Assembly: GCA_018697195.1 (NCBI GenBank) | Contig: CM031858.1 | Span: forward strand, 131,639,241-131,703,240 | Direction: 5' to 3' | DNA length: 64,000 nt | From: Certhia americana | Lineage: Eukaryota > Chordata > Aves > Passeriformes > Certhiidae | Part shown: positions 24,371-35,600 of the stretch, piece by piece | How the letters are laid out: the number at the start of each line of letters is the position of its first letter | Numbering within the stretch: position 1 is the stretch's first letter | Program-made: the position numbers and the translations under genes | Notes under the pieces: generated by a model | What the model saw: the letters and a program-made list of their open reading frames with translations, nothing else | What the model was told of the DNA's origin: nothing | The model's database searches: none

Positions 24371-24796
24371 GGGGGTTGGTGGCAGCGACAGCCGCAGCAC
24401 AGGTGAAGGGCGAGGGGAGGGACAGGAGCCTGCAGCGGGAACAAAGGAGCCTCCCTCAAGGTCTTCAGTGGGAGGTGGGAGAAAAGGGGAAGAAGGGGAG
24501 AAACGGGGGCAGAGGGAGAAAAAGGGAGGGAAAGCGAGTGAACAGGGGGAAAAGAGAGAAAAGGGGGAAAGGGAGAAGAGGGAAAGGAGAGAAGGAAAGA
24601 AGGGAAGAAAGAAAAAGAGAGGGAAAGAGAGAATGAGAGAAAAGAAAAAGGAAAGAGAAAGGAAAAAGAAAAGAAAGAGCAACAGAGAAAGAGAAGGGAG
24701 GAAGGGAGGAAGGGAGGAAGGGAGGAAGGAGCATCAATAGGTGAACATGCTGTAGATTTGTTCATTCTGCCAACTTTCTGTGTAATTGTATCCTAG
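24361..24796 (+). other. Probable KCNS2 5'-UTR intron
   Basis: This is inferred from splice signals. A donor GTGAGT lies at 24361-24366. A pyrimidine-leaning stretch ends in TTGTATCCTAG, with the AG at 24795-24796, only 37 bases before the KCNS2 start codon. KCNS2 in mammals has a non-coding first exon and a single coding exon, which fits. A donor at 24403 would give a slightly shorter intron. No transcript evidence is available. About 260 of its 436 bases are a purine-rich tract. Confidence 0.5.
24468..24731 (+). repeat. Purine-only (GA-rich) tract with GGGAGGAA repeats
   Basis: The plus strand is almost purely A and G. The stretch 24544-24633 is 90 uninterrupted purines, 24635-24679 is 45, and 24684-24731 is 48. 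Four exact tandem copies of GGGAGGAA lie at 24696-24727. Such mirror-like homopurine tracts can form triplex (H-DNA) structures. The open frames on both strands here, giving Lys/Arg/Glu-rich or Ser/Phe/Leu/Pro-rich peptides, are low-complexity artefacts. Confidence 0.93.
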
Positions 24797-24833
24797 GTTT
24801 TCATTCCCTACCCACATTTGGAAGGAGCTCACT

Positions 24834-26267
24834 ATGACAGGGCAGAGTCTGAGGACTTTATCTGAAGCGAATTTTGAAGACAATGAGATCAGCATCAACG
24901 TTGGAGGCTTTAAGAAAAAGATGAGATCCAACACATTATTAAGGTTCCCTGAGACCAGGCTGGGCAAATTGCTGAGCTGCCACTCAAAGGAGTCGATACT
25001 GGAGCTTTGTGATGACTATGATGACACCAAGAATGAATTTTATTTTGACAGGAACCCCGAGCTCTTTCCTTACGTGCTACATTTTTATAACACTGGCAAG
25101 CTCCATGTGATGGGTGAACTCTGTGTGTTTTCTTTCAGTCAGGAGATTGAATACTGGGGAATCAATGAATTCTTTATAGACTCCTGCTGCAGTTATAGCT
25201 ACCATGGGAGGAAAATGGAGCCAGACCAAGAGAAATGGGAGGAACAAAGTGACCAGGAAAGTACGACATCTTCTTTTGATGAGATTTTGGCTTTCTACAA
25301 TGATGCCTCTAAATTTGACAAACAGCCCTTTGGAAACATCAGGAGGCAGCTCTGGCTTGCTTTGGATAATCCTGGGTACTCAGTTTTAAGCCGCATCTTC
25401 AGTGTCCTTTCAATAGTGGTGGTGCTGGGCTCCATTGTGACCATGTGCCTGAACAGCCTCCCAGACTTTCAGATTGTGGACAGCAACGGGAACCCTGAGG
25501 AAGACCCTCGCTTTGAAATCGTGGAACATTTTGGTATTGCATGGTTCACTTTTGAACTGGTGGCGAGATTTGCAGTAGCTCCTGACTTTTTAAAATTTTT
25601 CAAGCATGCCCTGAATTTGATTGACCTAATGTCTATCCTTCCATTTTATATTACATTAATTGTCAACTTGGTGGTGGAAAGTAGTCCCACTTTAGCAAAT
25701 TTAGGCAGAGTTGCACAAGTCTTGAGACTCATGAGGATCTTCCGCATATTAAAGCTTGCTAGACACTCCACAGGTCTGAGGTCTCTCGGAGCCACCCTGA
25801 AGTATAGCTACAGAGAGGTGGGGCTCCTTTTACTCTACCTCTCTGTTGGCATCTCCATTTTCTCAGTAGTGGCTTACACCATTGAGAAAGAAGAGAATGA
25901 GGGGTTAGCCACCATCCCTGCTTGTTGGTGGTGGGCTACTGTTAGCATGACCACAGTTGGCTATGGGGATGTGGTGCCAGGGAGCACTGCTGGCAAGCTG
26001 ACAGCATCTGCATGCATCCTAGCTGGTATCCTAGTGGTAGTGCTTCCCATTACACTGATCTTTAATAAATTCTCCCACTTCTATAGGCGTCAGAAGCAGT
26101 TAGAGAGTGCCATGAGAAGCTGTGATTTTGGTGATGGCATGAAAGAAGTTCCATCTGTCAACTTAAGGGACTACTATGCTTATAAAGTTAAATCCCTTAT
26201 GGCCAGTCTGACCAATATGAGCAGGAGTACCCCCAGTGAGTTGAGCCTGAATGATTCACTGCATTAG
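24834..26267 (+). CDS. KCNS2: Potassium voltage-gated channel modifier subfamily S member 2 (Kv9.2)
   Basis: This is a complete 477-residue, single-exon coding sequence, the same length as I recall for human Kv9.2 and very similar along its length. Kv9.2 does not conduct alone. It joins Kv2.1/Kv2.2 subunits in the plasma membrane of neurons and alters their gating. The cytoplasmic T1/BTB domain spans about residues 18-122 and has the zinc-site pattern H91-x5-C97-x20-C118-C119. S1 is about 185-206, S2 228-248, S3 259-280 and S4 292-310 with regularly spaced arginines (RVAQVLRLMRIFRILK). S5 is about 327-349. The pore helix and selectivity filter TTVGYGD lie at 373-379, and S6 is about 390-412. 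The S6 hinge reads LPIT instead of the PxP of conducting Kv channels, as expected for a silent subunit. The start is the first in-frame ATG and gives the conserved MTGQSL; no in-frame ATG lies upstream before the acceptor AG at 24796. Frame and pore are intact. The 3' neighbour STK3 is convergent. Confidence 0.98.
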   Translation: MTGQSLRTLSEANFEDNEISINVGGFKKKMRSNTLLRFPETRLGKLLSCHSKESILELCDDYDDTKNEFYFDRNPELFPYVLHFYNTGKLHVMGELCVFSFSQEIEYWGINEFFIDSCCSYSYHGRKMEPDQEKWEEQSDQESTTSSFDEILAFYNDASKFDKQPFGNIRRQLWLALDNPGYSVLSRIFSVLSIVVVLGSIVTMCLNSLPDFQIVDSNGNPEEDPRFEIVEHFGIAWFTFELVARFAVAPDFLKFFKHALNLIDLMSILPFYITLIVNLVVESSPTLANLGRVAQVLRLMRIFRILKLARHSTGLRSLGATLKYSYREVGLLLLYLSVGISIFSVVAYTIEKEENEGLATIPACWWWATVSMTTVGYGDVVPGSTAGKLTASACILAGILVVVLPITLIFNKFSHFYRRQKQLESAMRSCDFGDGMKEVPSVNLRDYYAYKVKSLMASLTNMSRSTPSELSLNDSLH

Positions 26268-26600
26268 TGTACAAGTCTGACAGCAGTTTGCATGACAACT
26301 AGCAAGAGCTATGTTTATAAATGTTTTCTTATTTTGGGGTTTTTTTTCCTAGAAGATCGTGTTGCTGACACTGCACTTTGCACTTGAGAAACTAAAGATA
26401 TTTCTATTACAAGTTAACAGTTTGCACAGTTTCATCCTGTTGCATAAGGGTACTAAATGCTGACTTTTCCATACAAATGTTACCACTTCCATGACATTAG
26501 TGCTGGTGGTATAGTGATGATCCGTTACTTTGTGCATTTTCTCATCTGAGCAGAGAGACGAATGTACCCAAGTGGAATAAAAATTCTCAGCTGTGACATG
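26268..26600 (+). other. KCNS2: Proximal KCNS2 3' UTR
   Basis: Sequence directly after the stop codon is AT-rich and unique-looking, and runs to the first canonical polyadenylation signal AATAAA at 26576-26581. Mammalian KCNS2 messages are longer than this would give, so distal sites are likely also used. The cleavage position is a guess. Confidence 0.5.
26576..26581 (+). terminator. Candidate proximal KCNS2 polyadenylation signal
   Basis: AATAAA lies about 310 bases after the KCNS2 stop. Further candidates downstream are AATAAA at 29080-29085, the overlapping pair at 29747-29756 and ATTAAA near 30662. Only 3'-end reads could say which is used. Confidence 0.4.
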
Positions 26601-29600
26601 AGTAATGAAAAAAATTAGCTATCACCTATACTGGTGTCTGTACTAGTATAGGACTTCCCATGCATTTTACAGTGGTTTGAAACAGCCACCTGTGAGTCAG
26701 TGATACAGGAACACTTCTACCTATATTGCTGACTGTAATTCTGATCATCACTTGCCTGAAAACACCTCTAAGTTTGCTTACTCTTGAGTATGTGTGTTTA
26801 AATTTGTGTGTTCTTGCTCTGAAATGTTATGTATAATAATATTTTTCAGAATCTCTTGGGCATAGACTTTCCTCTGTTTCAAAGATTAGATCAATACTGA
26901 GCCCTCTGAAGAAGGCCACCCCTCATTTTCAGACAGCTACATATTCAACAAGTGCTACATTTCCACAAGTGACTCTAGGTATGGAGGCCCATATAGAACT
27001 CTCAGGATCCCATTTCCAGAAGTGATCTGCTCACAGCTCAGTCCCAGTGCAGCTGCAAATGTGTTCTATCGGTCCATCAAAATGGTTTTGAGATTAGACA
27101 CATGAAGAGGTGGGCTTTAAACAATTAGAAGCTCTAATGAAAAACTTGGATTTGATTAATGAAGTGAAATATTCCCACATGAACAGTACAGGCGGCATTT
27201 TAGGAATTGACATTCATGTACTGCAAAAAGACTAATTATAAAGATGCCATATGTGATGCTGAGATATAAAATCTAATTTTATCAGTAAAGCTTGAAAGCA
27301 GGTGTTGATGACAGACAATTCCATTAAAATTTCTGCCAAGGAATTTCTAAGCAAAACCCAATTTTCACTCAGAAAGAATCTCTCAATTTACAGCTAAGGG
27401 AGAGTATAAGGGCCTAAGAAGGAAACAGATAAAGAGCTTAATACTTCACTATCTGTGGGTAGATCCTCCTACCTACTTCTGTGATGTAGTCAGTTTAAAT
27501 CCGTTCACAGGCTGGCGTGTACTTGTTTAAAAAAAAACCATGAGAGAACAGATCATATGAGATTTCAAGAGTAATAATGAATCTGCATAGAGTTGTTTTT
27601 TGAGTGCTCAGTCTCCTCCCTTACACAATTGTACAGAGATCAAACATTCACAGTCAACAGGCAGAAGCCACTGCTTCCCTCTTTTTACTTCAGTGCTAGA
27701 AAACAAACTACTGGCACTCAGTGGGCAGAACAGCAATTGTCTTCAGATCCTACTGCTTTTCCATCCCATTCATCACATATAATGTCCCAATTAATGTTTT
27801 TGTTAATTTTACGTGTGAAGACCAGAGAGGTGCAGAAAGTAAATTCAAGCTAGTTAGAAGAGAATTTAAAATACTAAAGCTGAAATTGTCTTGTTTGGAA
27901 GACTGCTTTTAAACCATGACAAAGGGTGGCTCAAATGACAGAATAAAGCAAATATGTTATGAATACGTAATTGCCTCATTTAGGCTATTACAGATTGCAG
28001 CTTGGTCTGGATCTTTTGACACTGTATCAGCTCCACCTAAAAACCAGAAAGCTAAGCACCCAGGACTGGATTTCTGTTTGCCCAGTTATCTATGACAGAA
28101 TACACAGTGTGAAAAAACTTATCCCCCCCACACCCCATTTCTGTTGAACACACTCCCCTCACATCAGTTAGTAGCTGATTTAGGCCATGAAGCGTGAGGG
28201 GAAAAGGTCCTTTCCAGCCTTACCAATTTTCAACACAACCTGCACAAGTTATAAGTCAATTAGCAAGCCATTGCTTGCTGTCCCTGAAATTGAAAGTGCC
28301 ATATACATGGTCCTGAAGGTAGACCTAGAAAACCTGAATTTGGTGTCCAAACTTGAAACATTTTGCTAAGGCTTACAATTCTGGATAGGGCTGGTTCAAT
28401 TCAATTTATGTTGATTCTCAGGCATAAAGTCAATACTCCTGTCCCTGATTCATACTGCACGTGTGTGAACTCTGACACACTCATGAACAGCCAGCACCTA
28501 ACACACGGAGCAGTGTGAGGTCGCCTGTTGAACTGAAATACCAAGGAAAAAACAAGGGGAGGAAGAAGTGGGCACAGGCAGCACATACCCTCCAGTCAGG
28601 TTACATGCTGCAAGGCTGGCAAATTCTCTCACTGATGCAAAGGACAGTGCAAATCATGTTTGTTGGTTGGGGTTTTTGGAAAACCCAGCTACAAGCAGTG
28701 GTTTTATCTCAGTTTCATAAACAGTAGATTTACAGAGCTAGAAACCAAGGACTTTCAGAGCAGTTACTTGGTGAGACCTGTAGACTTGCAAAAGAGCCAC
28801 AAATTCCCTCAGCTGTTGCTAGTTTAACAATGCAAATGTTGGATTTAACTTTGCAACACATCATTTCAATAACCTATAGCTCATCTTATGTTCTAGATTT
28901 ATTACTATTTTTAAGGCTGATGCTCTGTCATTTCTGCAAATATTGACTGGAAGGTGTCCAAATTGCATTTTACTAAGAAAATGAATCACACAAGGAATTC
29001 CAACTTTTATTGTACTGGTTGAAAGGAATTTTCATTATTGCATTTTTATATAAGTACTTTTGATCAAAGACACTAAACAAATAAAGTACTGAAATTTAAG
29101 ATGTTCTTATTATCATGACAATTACTTTGCACAGTGCACAGGAATTCCTTTCATAAACTTAACTAACTCCCTGTTAAAAGTAGTCACATTTTTGCTCTCC
29201 CCTTCTCCTGAAGACCATTCCAGAGCTATGCTGCTCCCCAAGGCTTACACAACTTTTAGCATAATTTTATTAATGCCTGCTTTATACCAGTGCGTATACG
29301 TATATATATATAAAATAGTATTTTTTTTCTTTTGCCAACACTGTTCTTTAGCTTAAATATTTCATTTTCCTCTTAGTGTATTTATAGACAGCAACCATAT
29401 TACATACATATTTTCACAGGTTTATACCTCTCTTAGCTTCCTTTTAGTCTTCTTTTTGCAAGTCCTGTTCCCCTGACCTCTCTAGAGGATGTAGCCCTTT
29501 TTTTGCATTACTTCTGCTTAGATTTACTATGTTTGAGCATTGAACAGTATTGTACAGCAGTTTTAGTATTTGCTTATGACTAAAAGTATTTTTCACTGAC

Positions 29601-32600
29601 CAGAATAACAATTTAATTATTTAAGTAATAGTGCTGTCTTAGCTGCCACAAAAATCTAGGTAAGGAAGAATAAGGCACAACTTTCCTGCCATTTTATGAA
29701 GTAATGTCTATTCTAGTGTAGCAAGTGCTGAGAAAAATTATCTTTCAATAAATAAAAGCTACAGGAAAACGTTTACATCACATTTGGAAGAAAAAATGTG
29801 ATCTCTCCTAAGCCTCACAGGGGAGAAGAGGTGCATTTTTTGCATAGTCAGTACCTTAGCCAGACTTCCTCACTCACTGTTGTGTGAAAGCAGGGCATCT
29901 GCACTTCCACAAACCACTGTATCAGAACTGAAGGATGAGAGAACTAACTGGCCACTTTCTCCAGGGCTGGGAGATTTCCATGGTCAGAAATCTCCTTAGT
30001 TTGGACAAGAAGTTTACTGAAGAGCATTGCATCGGCCTGTGCTCCTCCTGCCTGTGACAGTCACCTTCATGGCACCAGTGAAATTGCTGTGCCTACTCTC
30101 TTTCGTCTGAGAGCTTTGCATTGTTTAAATGAGAATTGTGGTGAGATTTCAAATGAGGTAACTTCCTTTATTGCTAGGAAAAAAACTGTTAGAGGATCTG
30201 GATTTCTAGTACAAATCTAGGCTATTACGAGAGTCAGAGATGCCCTTGAGAAGCAGTATGTTACATTATGTTCCTGAGATGTAAAACCTATATATAGATT
30301 GTGATTAAGCTTTTTATGTATGTTCAGATTTTGCATTATTGCCTGGTTTATTACTCATTTACTTTCATCAGTTGCTAATTCTCTCTTTCCCTGCAGACTT
30401 TCCATTTTGAAAACCTACTGTTTTTTCCTCCCATGTTATATGGGAGTATGAAGTAGCATGGGCTACTTCACATCGCAAACTCAAAACCAAAAAACTTTGC
30501 ATTTAGTTTTCTAAATTTAATACCTCCAGTATTTGTACCTTTTTGTATAGAACTTTACAAGACTGCAGGGAACTACTGTATCTGGTGCTCTTTGTACTGT
30601 GTGTCTTGTCCCAGTAGTGTGTAATGCACTCAAAAACTCAGTTTTGTGCCACAAAATGGAAATTAAATGCATAAAAAAAAATTTTTCACCAGGGATATAG
30701 AACTGATATAAGTTTCAGGATGTTCTGAGTATATATTATAATCAAAGAGAAGCCTGGAAAGAGAATAACATTTTTTAAACATGCACATCAGGCTAGATTT
30801 CTATTCTTAGAAATGCTATTAATTGTTGATTGTGGTGGGGAACCCACATTTTTCAGTTGAACAAACAATACAAGCTTCTTGTTCTCTACCTGACAGATTA
30901 GGGACTAAACAACATACCACCAGTATTTGTAGGCACTAAATCAACTTGACACGACCTTTCATCTCTTCCAAAATAACCCCCATCCCTAGAGGCCCCAGCT
31001 GTGCACATATAAGCAGCAGAAAGCCTCTGGAGTAACTGCTCCTGCTGTGCTGGTCATCCATTTCCTCCCACAATACTCCTGACTTTAATCTACCTTTGAT
31101 GGTGCTTTCAAACAACATTCAACCCAAGGCACCACTCATATCCCTCGGTGAGGTGTTGTGCCAGAACTATTCTTTTCTCATTATGTTATTCTGATTTTCT
31201 TTTCCAATTTATGCACCTGGCTTCCCATTAAGTTACACCCGAAATTAATTTGATCTCCTGTAACTAACTTTCAAGTTGCACACTATTCAGTCTGGGTAAA
31301 AGAATGTTCCCATCTGATTTCTGAAGCATTTTTTACTGACTCTGCCTTTCCCCTTAAAAAAAAAAAAAAAAAAAAGATTATGCTTCTCATCTGAGAATAA
31401 TTTACGGGGTTAAAAATAGAGCAATGGGTAATACATTATTCAAAGCAACAGTTCTACAGAGCAATCATTGAAGCTGCTAAGAAACATAACTCTCATTAAA
31501 GATTGTGGATCTCTTCACCTCTCAGATATAAAATTATGGGTTGTCAAGTGGAGGAAGCAACCTCCAAACAGTCTAGAAACTGTTTCCCAAGATCACGTGA
31601 CACTGCTGGCAAAGGTCTGGCTCTGGAATCTATTTGCCCTGCTAAAAATGAGGATGGAGAATCATCTCACAGGTGTTGGCACTCACACTGACCTCCCACT
31701 GCAGAAATTTGTTTGCCTGACATGGCCTCACCCTTTACACACAACCCTAAATCACCTAAGTCCTTACTTGGATAAACACATGAATTTGCCATAAGAGGCA
31801 GTGGCACAAATCCAGCATTTCAGCTTCACAGAAGTGCAAAGAAACATCAGCACCTCCCACACTTGCTTTTTTTCTTTAAGGCTACTAATAGGCTCTGGCT
31901 TCTCACAAATCCCTGTTCAGATATAAACAGGACTAAGTTTTTCAGGAATTGGACAAAGACTGCTATAAATCTGACTATTTCTGCTATAGATCTAAAACAG
32001 CCTAAGAGCTGCCCACTTTCAGATGCACGGTCCAACATCTGCTTGTTGTCACCCAATGTGCAGGTGTTCTGTGTGGTGCAAAAGTCTGCAGCTTTGAGCA
32101 GACTATTCCACTGATGACACTGTTGACTTTCAAAGAAAACTCTTAATCTTACTTGGAAGATGAACGGTACTCACACAGCAGCAGTTTGCCTGCCAGCAGC
32201 TGCTGTGCTGCCCATCCCTGGTCCTGCACCTCCTGCTTTACCCTCTCTACCTGCCATAGCCTGACATGGCTATTCCTGCAGCCTCCATAACATATGAGGA
32301 AAGGTGATGTGGTGGGACTGTAACACAGCAAAATGAGGGTTCAGAGCTCTGGACTCAGGAACATCAGTCCTACCAACTTTCAGTGGAAATTATCCTTTCA
32401 AATGAACATGCTGGTTTTGAAATTCACGTTCTGTCACATTCTAGGAAATGTTCTGAATACTGACACCCTACCATAGCCCCCTTGAGGACCATCCATTTGA
32501 TTACCATTAGGTAAATTCAAATTTATTTCTATTGTATCAGTGCCTAGACATGGCACTATGGCACATCACACTATGAGCTAGCACCTCCTTATGTTAGGTT

Positions 32601-35600
32601 TTCCAAGCATGGCAAAAGATAACATGTCAGAATTGTTGTTTACTTTTGGGAAAAATATATTCTGTATGTTGTTTCTTTCTTCTTTCCATACTATGGCACA
32701 CCTTCCTACTGCCAATGTTAGCATGATTGTTTTTTTAATATTTTGATCCCTTCCTATTGAAGGAAGAAACCCTGGATGTATTTTTCTTTGATGAGCAGGT
32801 TCTCAGCATTCCCTGTGGGAGCATGCTCTAAAGAAGACGGCTAAAACCAGGGAAGAGGCCACTTGCAAGCACCTTCCAGGAGAGTGGCTTATCCCCATCC
32901 TACCCCCTCTTATGGTTCTCCCCCTCTCTTGCACCATCAGCAGAGAGGCAAGGCAGGCCCCACAACAGGGACATGGCAACCAGCCAAAGTCAGGATGCAG
33001 CTCCTTCTCCAATCCTTACTCAGCCTGGCAGGTGAACTACCAGGTCTGGCAGTTGATTTTTGCAAGGGGCATCTCAGCAGTATTGGAAATGCTTTATGAA
33101 TACAGGGAAATTTTGCTTATGCTTTTGATGGCAAAAATGGTTGGGACTTCTTTATACATTGGTGAGGGCAGCCCCACTCCTGGCTCTCACATTCCCCAAA
33201 CTGGGACTGTACTGGTGCTCTCCCCAGTGCTACCAGTGCACTGCTGGAGAGCATGAAGGACTCTGCTTCACATGAGTAGTAGCAACAGAGCACTGGCCCA
33301 TCCACCAGCAAAAAAAAAATATAAATATGCTTCCTCACACTTGGCAGGAGCCCCAGAGCACCAAAACAATTTAACACGCTGGAAAAGGAACAGAGGTGGC
33401 AGGTGTTTCTAGGTGCATTTGATTTCCTTAGGAATCCCTTTAGATTCAGAGAAAGGTCAGTCTAGACATACGAAGAATGCAGAACAAAAAGACCTTGCTA
33501 GACAGTTAATGATACCTGAAACAAGACACCTTACAATTTTTCCATCCTGAGAAAGCGGTATTAAAAAAGCAAAGTGCATCTTTGCATCTTGCCAGAGAAG
33601 ATGAGAAGAAAGCCATGGGGAATGAAAAGTTAGTCTATTTCAGTTCTGGGCTTTTAAAATAAAGCATTAATCCAATACAGCCCAGAAAAGAAGAATAAAC
33701 CTGAATGGAGAAAAAGCTGCAACTGAACAGTTTGAATTCTTTCCTTGCAAAGTGCACAGGACAGTCATGTCTTGCATGCTTTCATTTAGAGATCTGGACC
33801 AAAAATCAGAGATCACCTTCCAAAAGTATCAACTTCAAATTTCTAAGCACAGACAGGAGTGTTAGACATACCCTCCTCTCACCTGGGTCAGCTGCATGGG
33901 CAAACGTGAGGTTGGCAGCCTCACAATATCTTGGGAAGGTAAGGCCACACAGGTTCTGTCACCTGCTGTGATGAGGGAACACAGCAGCTGTTTGGCTCTG
34001 CATCACACTCCCCATTCAGCCCTAAGCAGCCTCGATTATCTCTTCTAAAAATGCCTTGATGGTTGGCTCCTTGTTCTAGAGCAAAGAGCTGAACTAAACG
34101 CTTCAGTTCACATTCGTCAAACACTGTGCAAATAAGATTTTCTCCTACTCTAGCTGAAAGACAGGACCAAACTATTGAGCTTTATGTGGAGGCAGTAACT
34201 GAAGACAAGTTCTATGAGATGTATAAACTTGTCAGTTGATGGGCTGAATAAATCAATGCTAACTACACTTAAAAGGCTTCAAAATTATACTTATTCTTGG
34301 AATAAATTTGCATTCATTTTTGGGATGCAGGACAACTGTACTGCTGGCCCTATAATCCTAGAGATCCCCAATTCCTTATTCTAATAATCACATATTTTGG
34401 GACTGTTTAAACATCTGCTTGTCAAAAAAAGTTATAATTACACTAACTAGGAGAAATAGATTTCTTTGGTTTGTTGAATTTAATACAACAGTATTGCTAC
34501 TAATTTTACCCACATTACATCGTGGAATGTAAACAGCCTCAAAAACTAATTTATTTCTAAAAAAGCTGAGCAATCAGTGATAGATATGTTTCCTTAGCAG
34601 GAGAGATACCCACATACCTATAGTGGGTTACCAAATTGCTTATGGTTGTTTTAGAGTTTCTAATGGGATGAGGAATTCTTGGAATGAGTCAGAGCAATAT
34701 TTCAGTTGTATTTATTGAAATACTGAACCAGTACTCCCCACACCAGAAAATTCTGTTCACTGAGGTAAACAAGGTTTGGATTACGCAATTGTATCTGTAT
34801 AAAAATTGGCACAGTGCTGAACATTAATACAGTCATCCCATTATTTTCTGAACAGTCTCAAGGCCATTTTCTGTAAAGACCAACTAACAGGAAAAGCAAC
34901 CCAAAATTTCTTCTGGATTTCACAAGACTCAGGCAAAGTTATTTTATTAATTGTACTTATAAGTGGAGCATTTGGCTTGTTTCTGCATTTTTAATACAAA
35001 ACACTTTGAAAAATTCTAGTCTTCTTTCAGCAGGAAAAATTGGTATATAACAAACAAATACGACTTATCTAGACTGAAATAACACCTGCACTTTTAAAAG
35101 AATCTCATGCTTTTGGATATGGTTGCTACATAAAATGGTACTTCTACTTAATCCTTCCTCAAATAATCTCTGACCTCCATAATCTCTGGACTATGACACC
35201 TGTTTTCATGTGCAATGAGAGATCAAAAGGACACCTCTTGCTGTTAAGCCTATATACCCCACTGTACTGCAATAAAAATGAAATATCAATTGATGCATCA
35301 CACAAAAGGCTTAGTGTCATATAAATCAACTCAAAAGCTTTTGGTCTCCCTCTTTGATGTATTTGCTGTGGGCTTTTTTTTAACCATGACCATGCAGGCC
35401 TTGGGAGCCCAGGAGGAGTGCAAAGCAGCAGAAAGACCTGAATAGGGAAAAAAAAAAGGTGTTAGAAACATCTGAGTGCCACAGCCACCTTCTCATGCAT
35501 CAATCCTTCCAGTGACACCACAGGAATGAAAGGGGGAATGGGGGGGCAGGGTGCTTCTTTCTGGGCACACCTGTATGCAGCAAAGGAACAGTTGAAGAAT

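Noticed and set aside
24109..24740. Plus-strand Lys/Arg/Glu/Gly-rich frames
   Set aside because: Same low-complexity purine tract read on the other strand.
23938..24765. Minus-strand frames of 275 and 233 codons over the purine tract
   Set aside because: Low-complexity Ser/Phe/Leu/Pro strings produced by the pyrimidine strand of the GA-rich repeat, not protein-like.
24786..24833. Sixteen-codon in-frame extension upstream of the KCNS2 ATG
   Set aside because: It opens with TTG, not ATG, and a likely splice acceptor AG lies inside it at 24795-24796. The conserved KCNS2 protein starts at MTGQSL.
31356..31375. Poly(A) tract as the tail of a processed pseudogene
   Set aside because: No parent-gene sequence recognised to its left and no flanking duplication.
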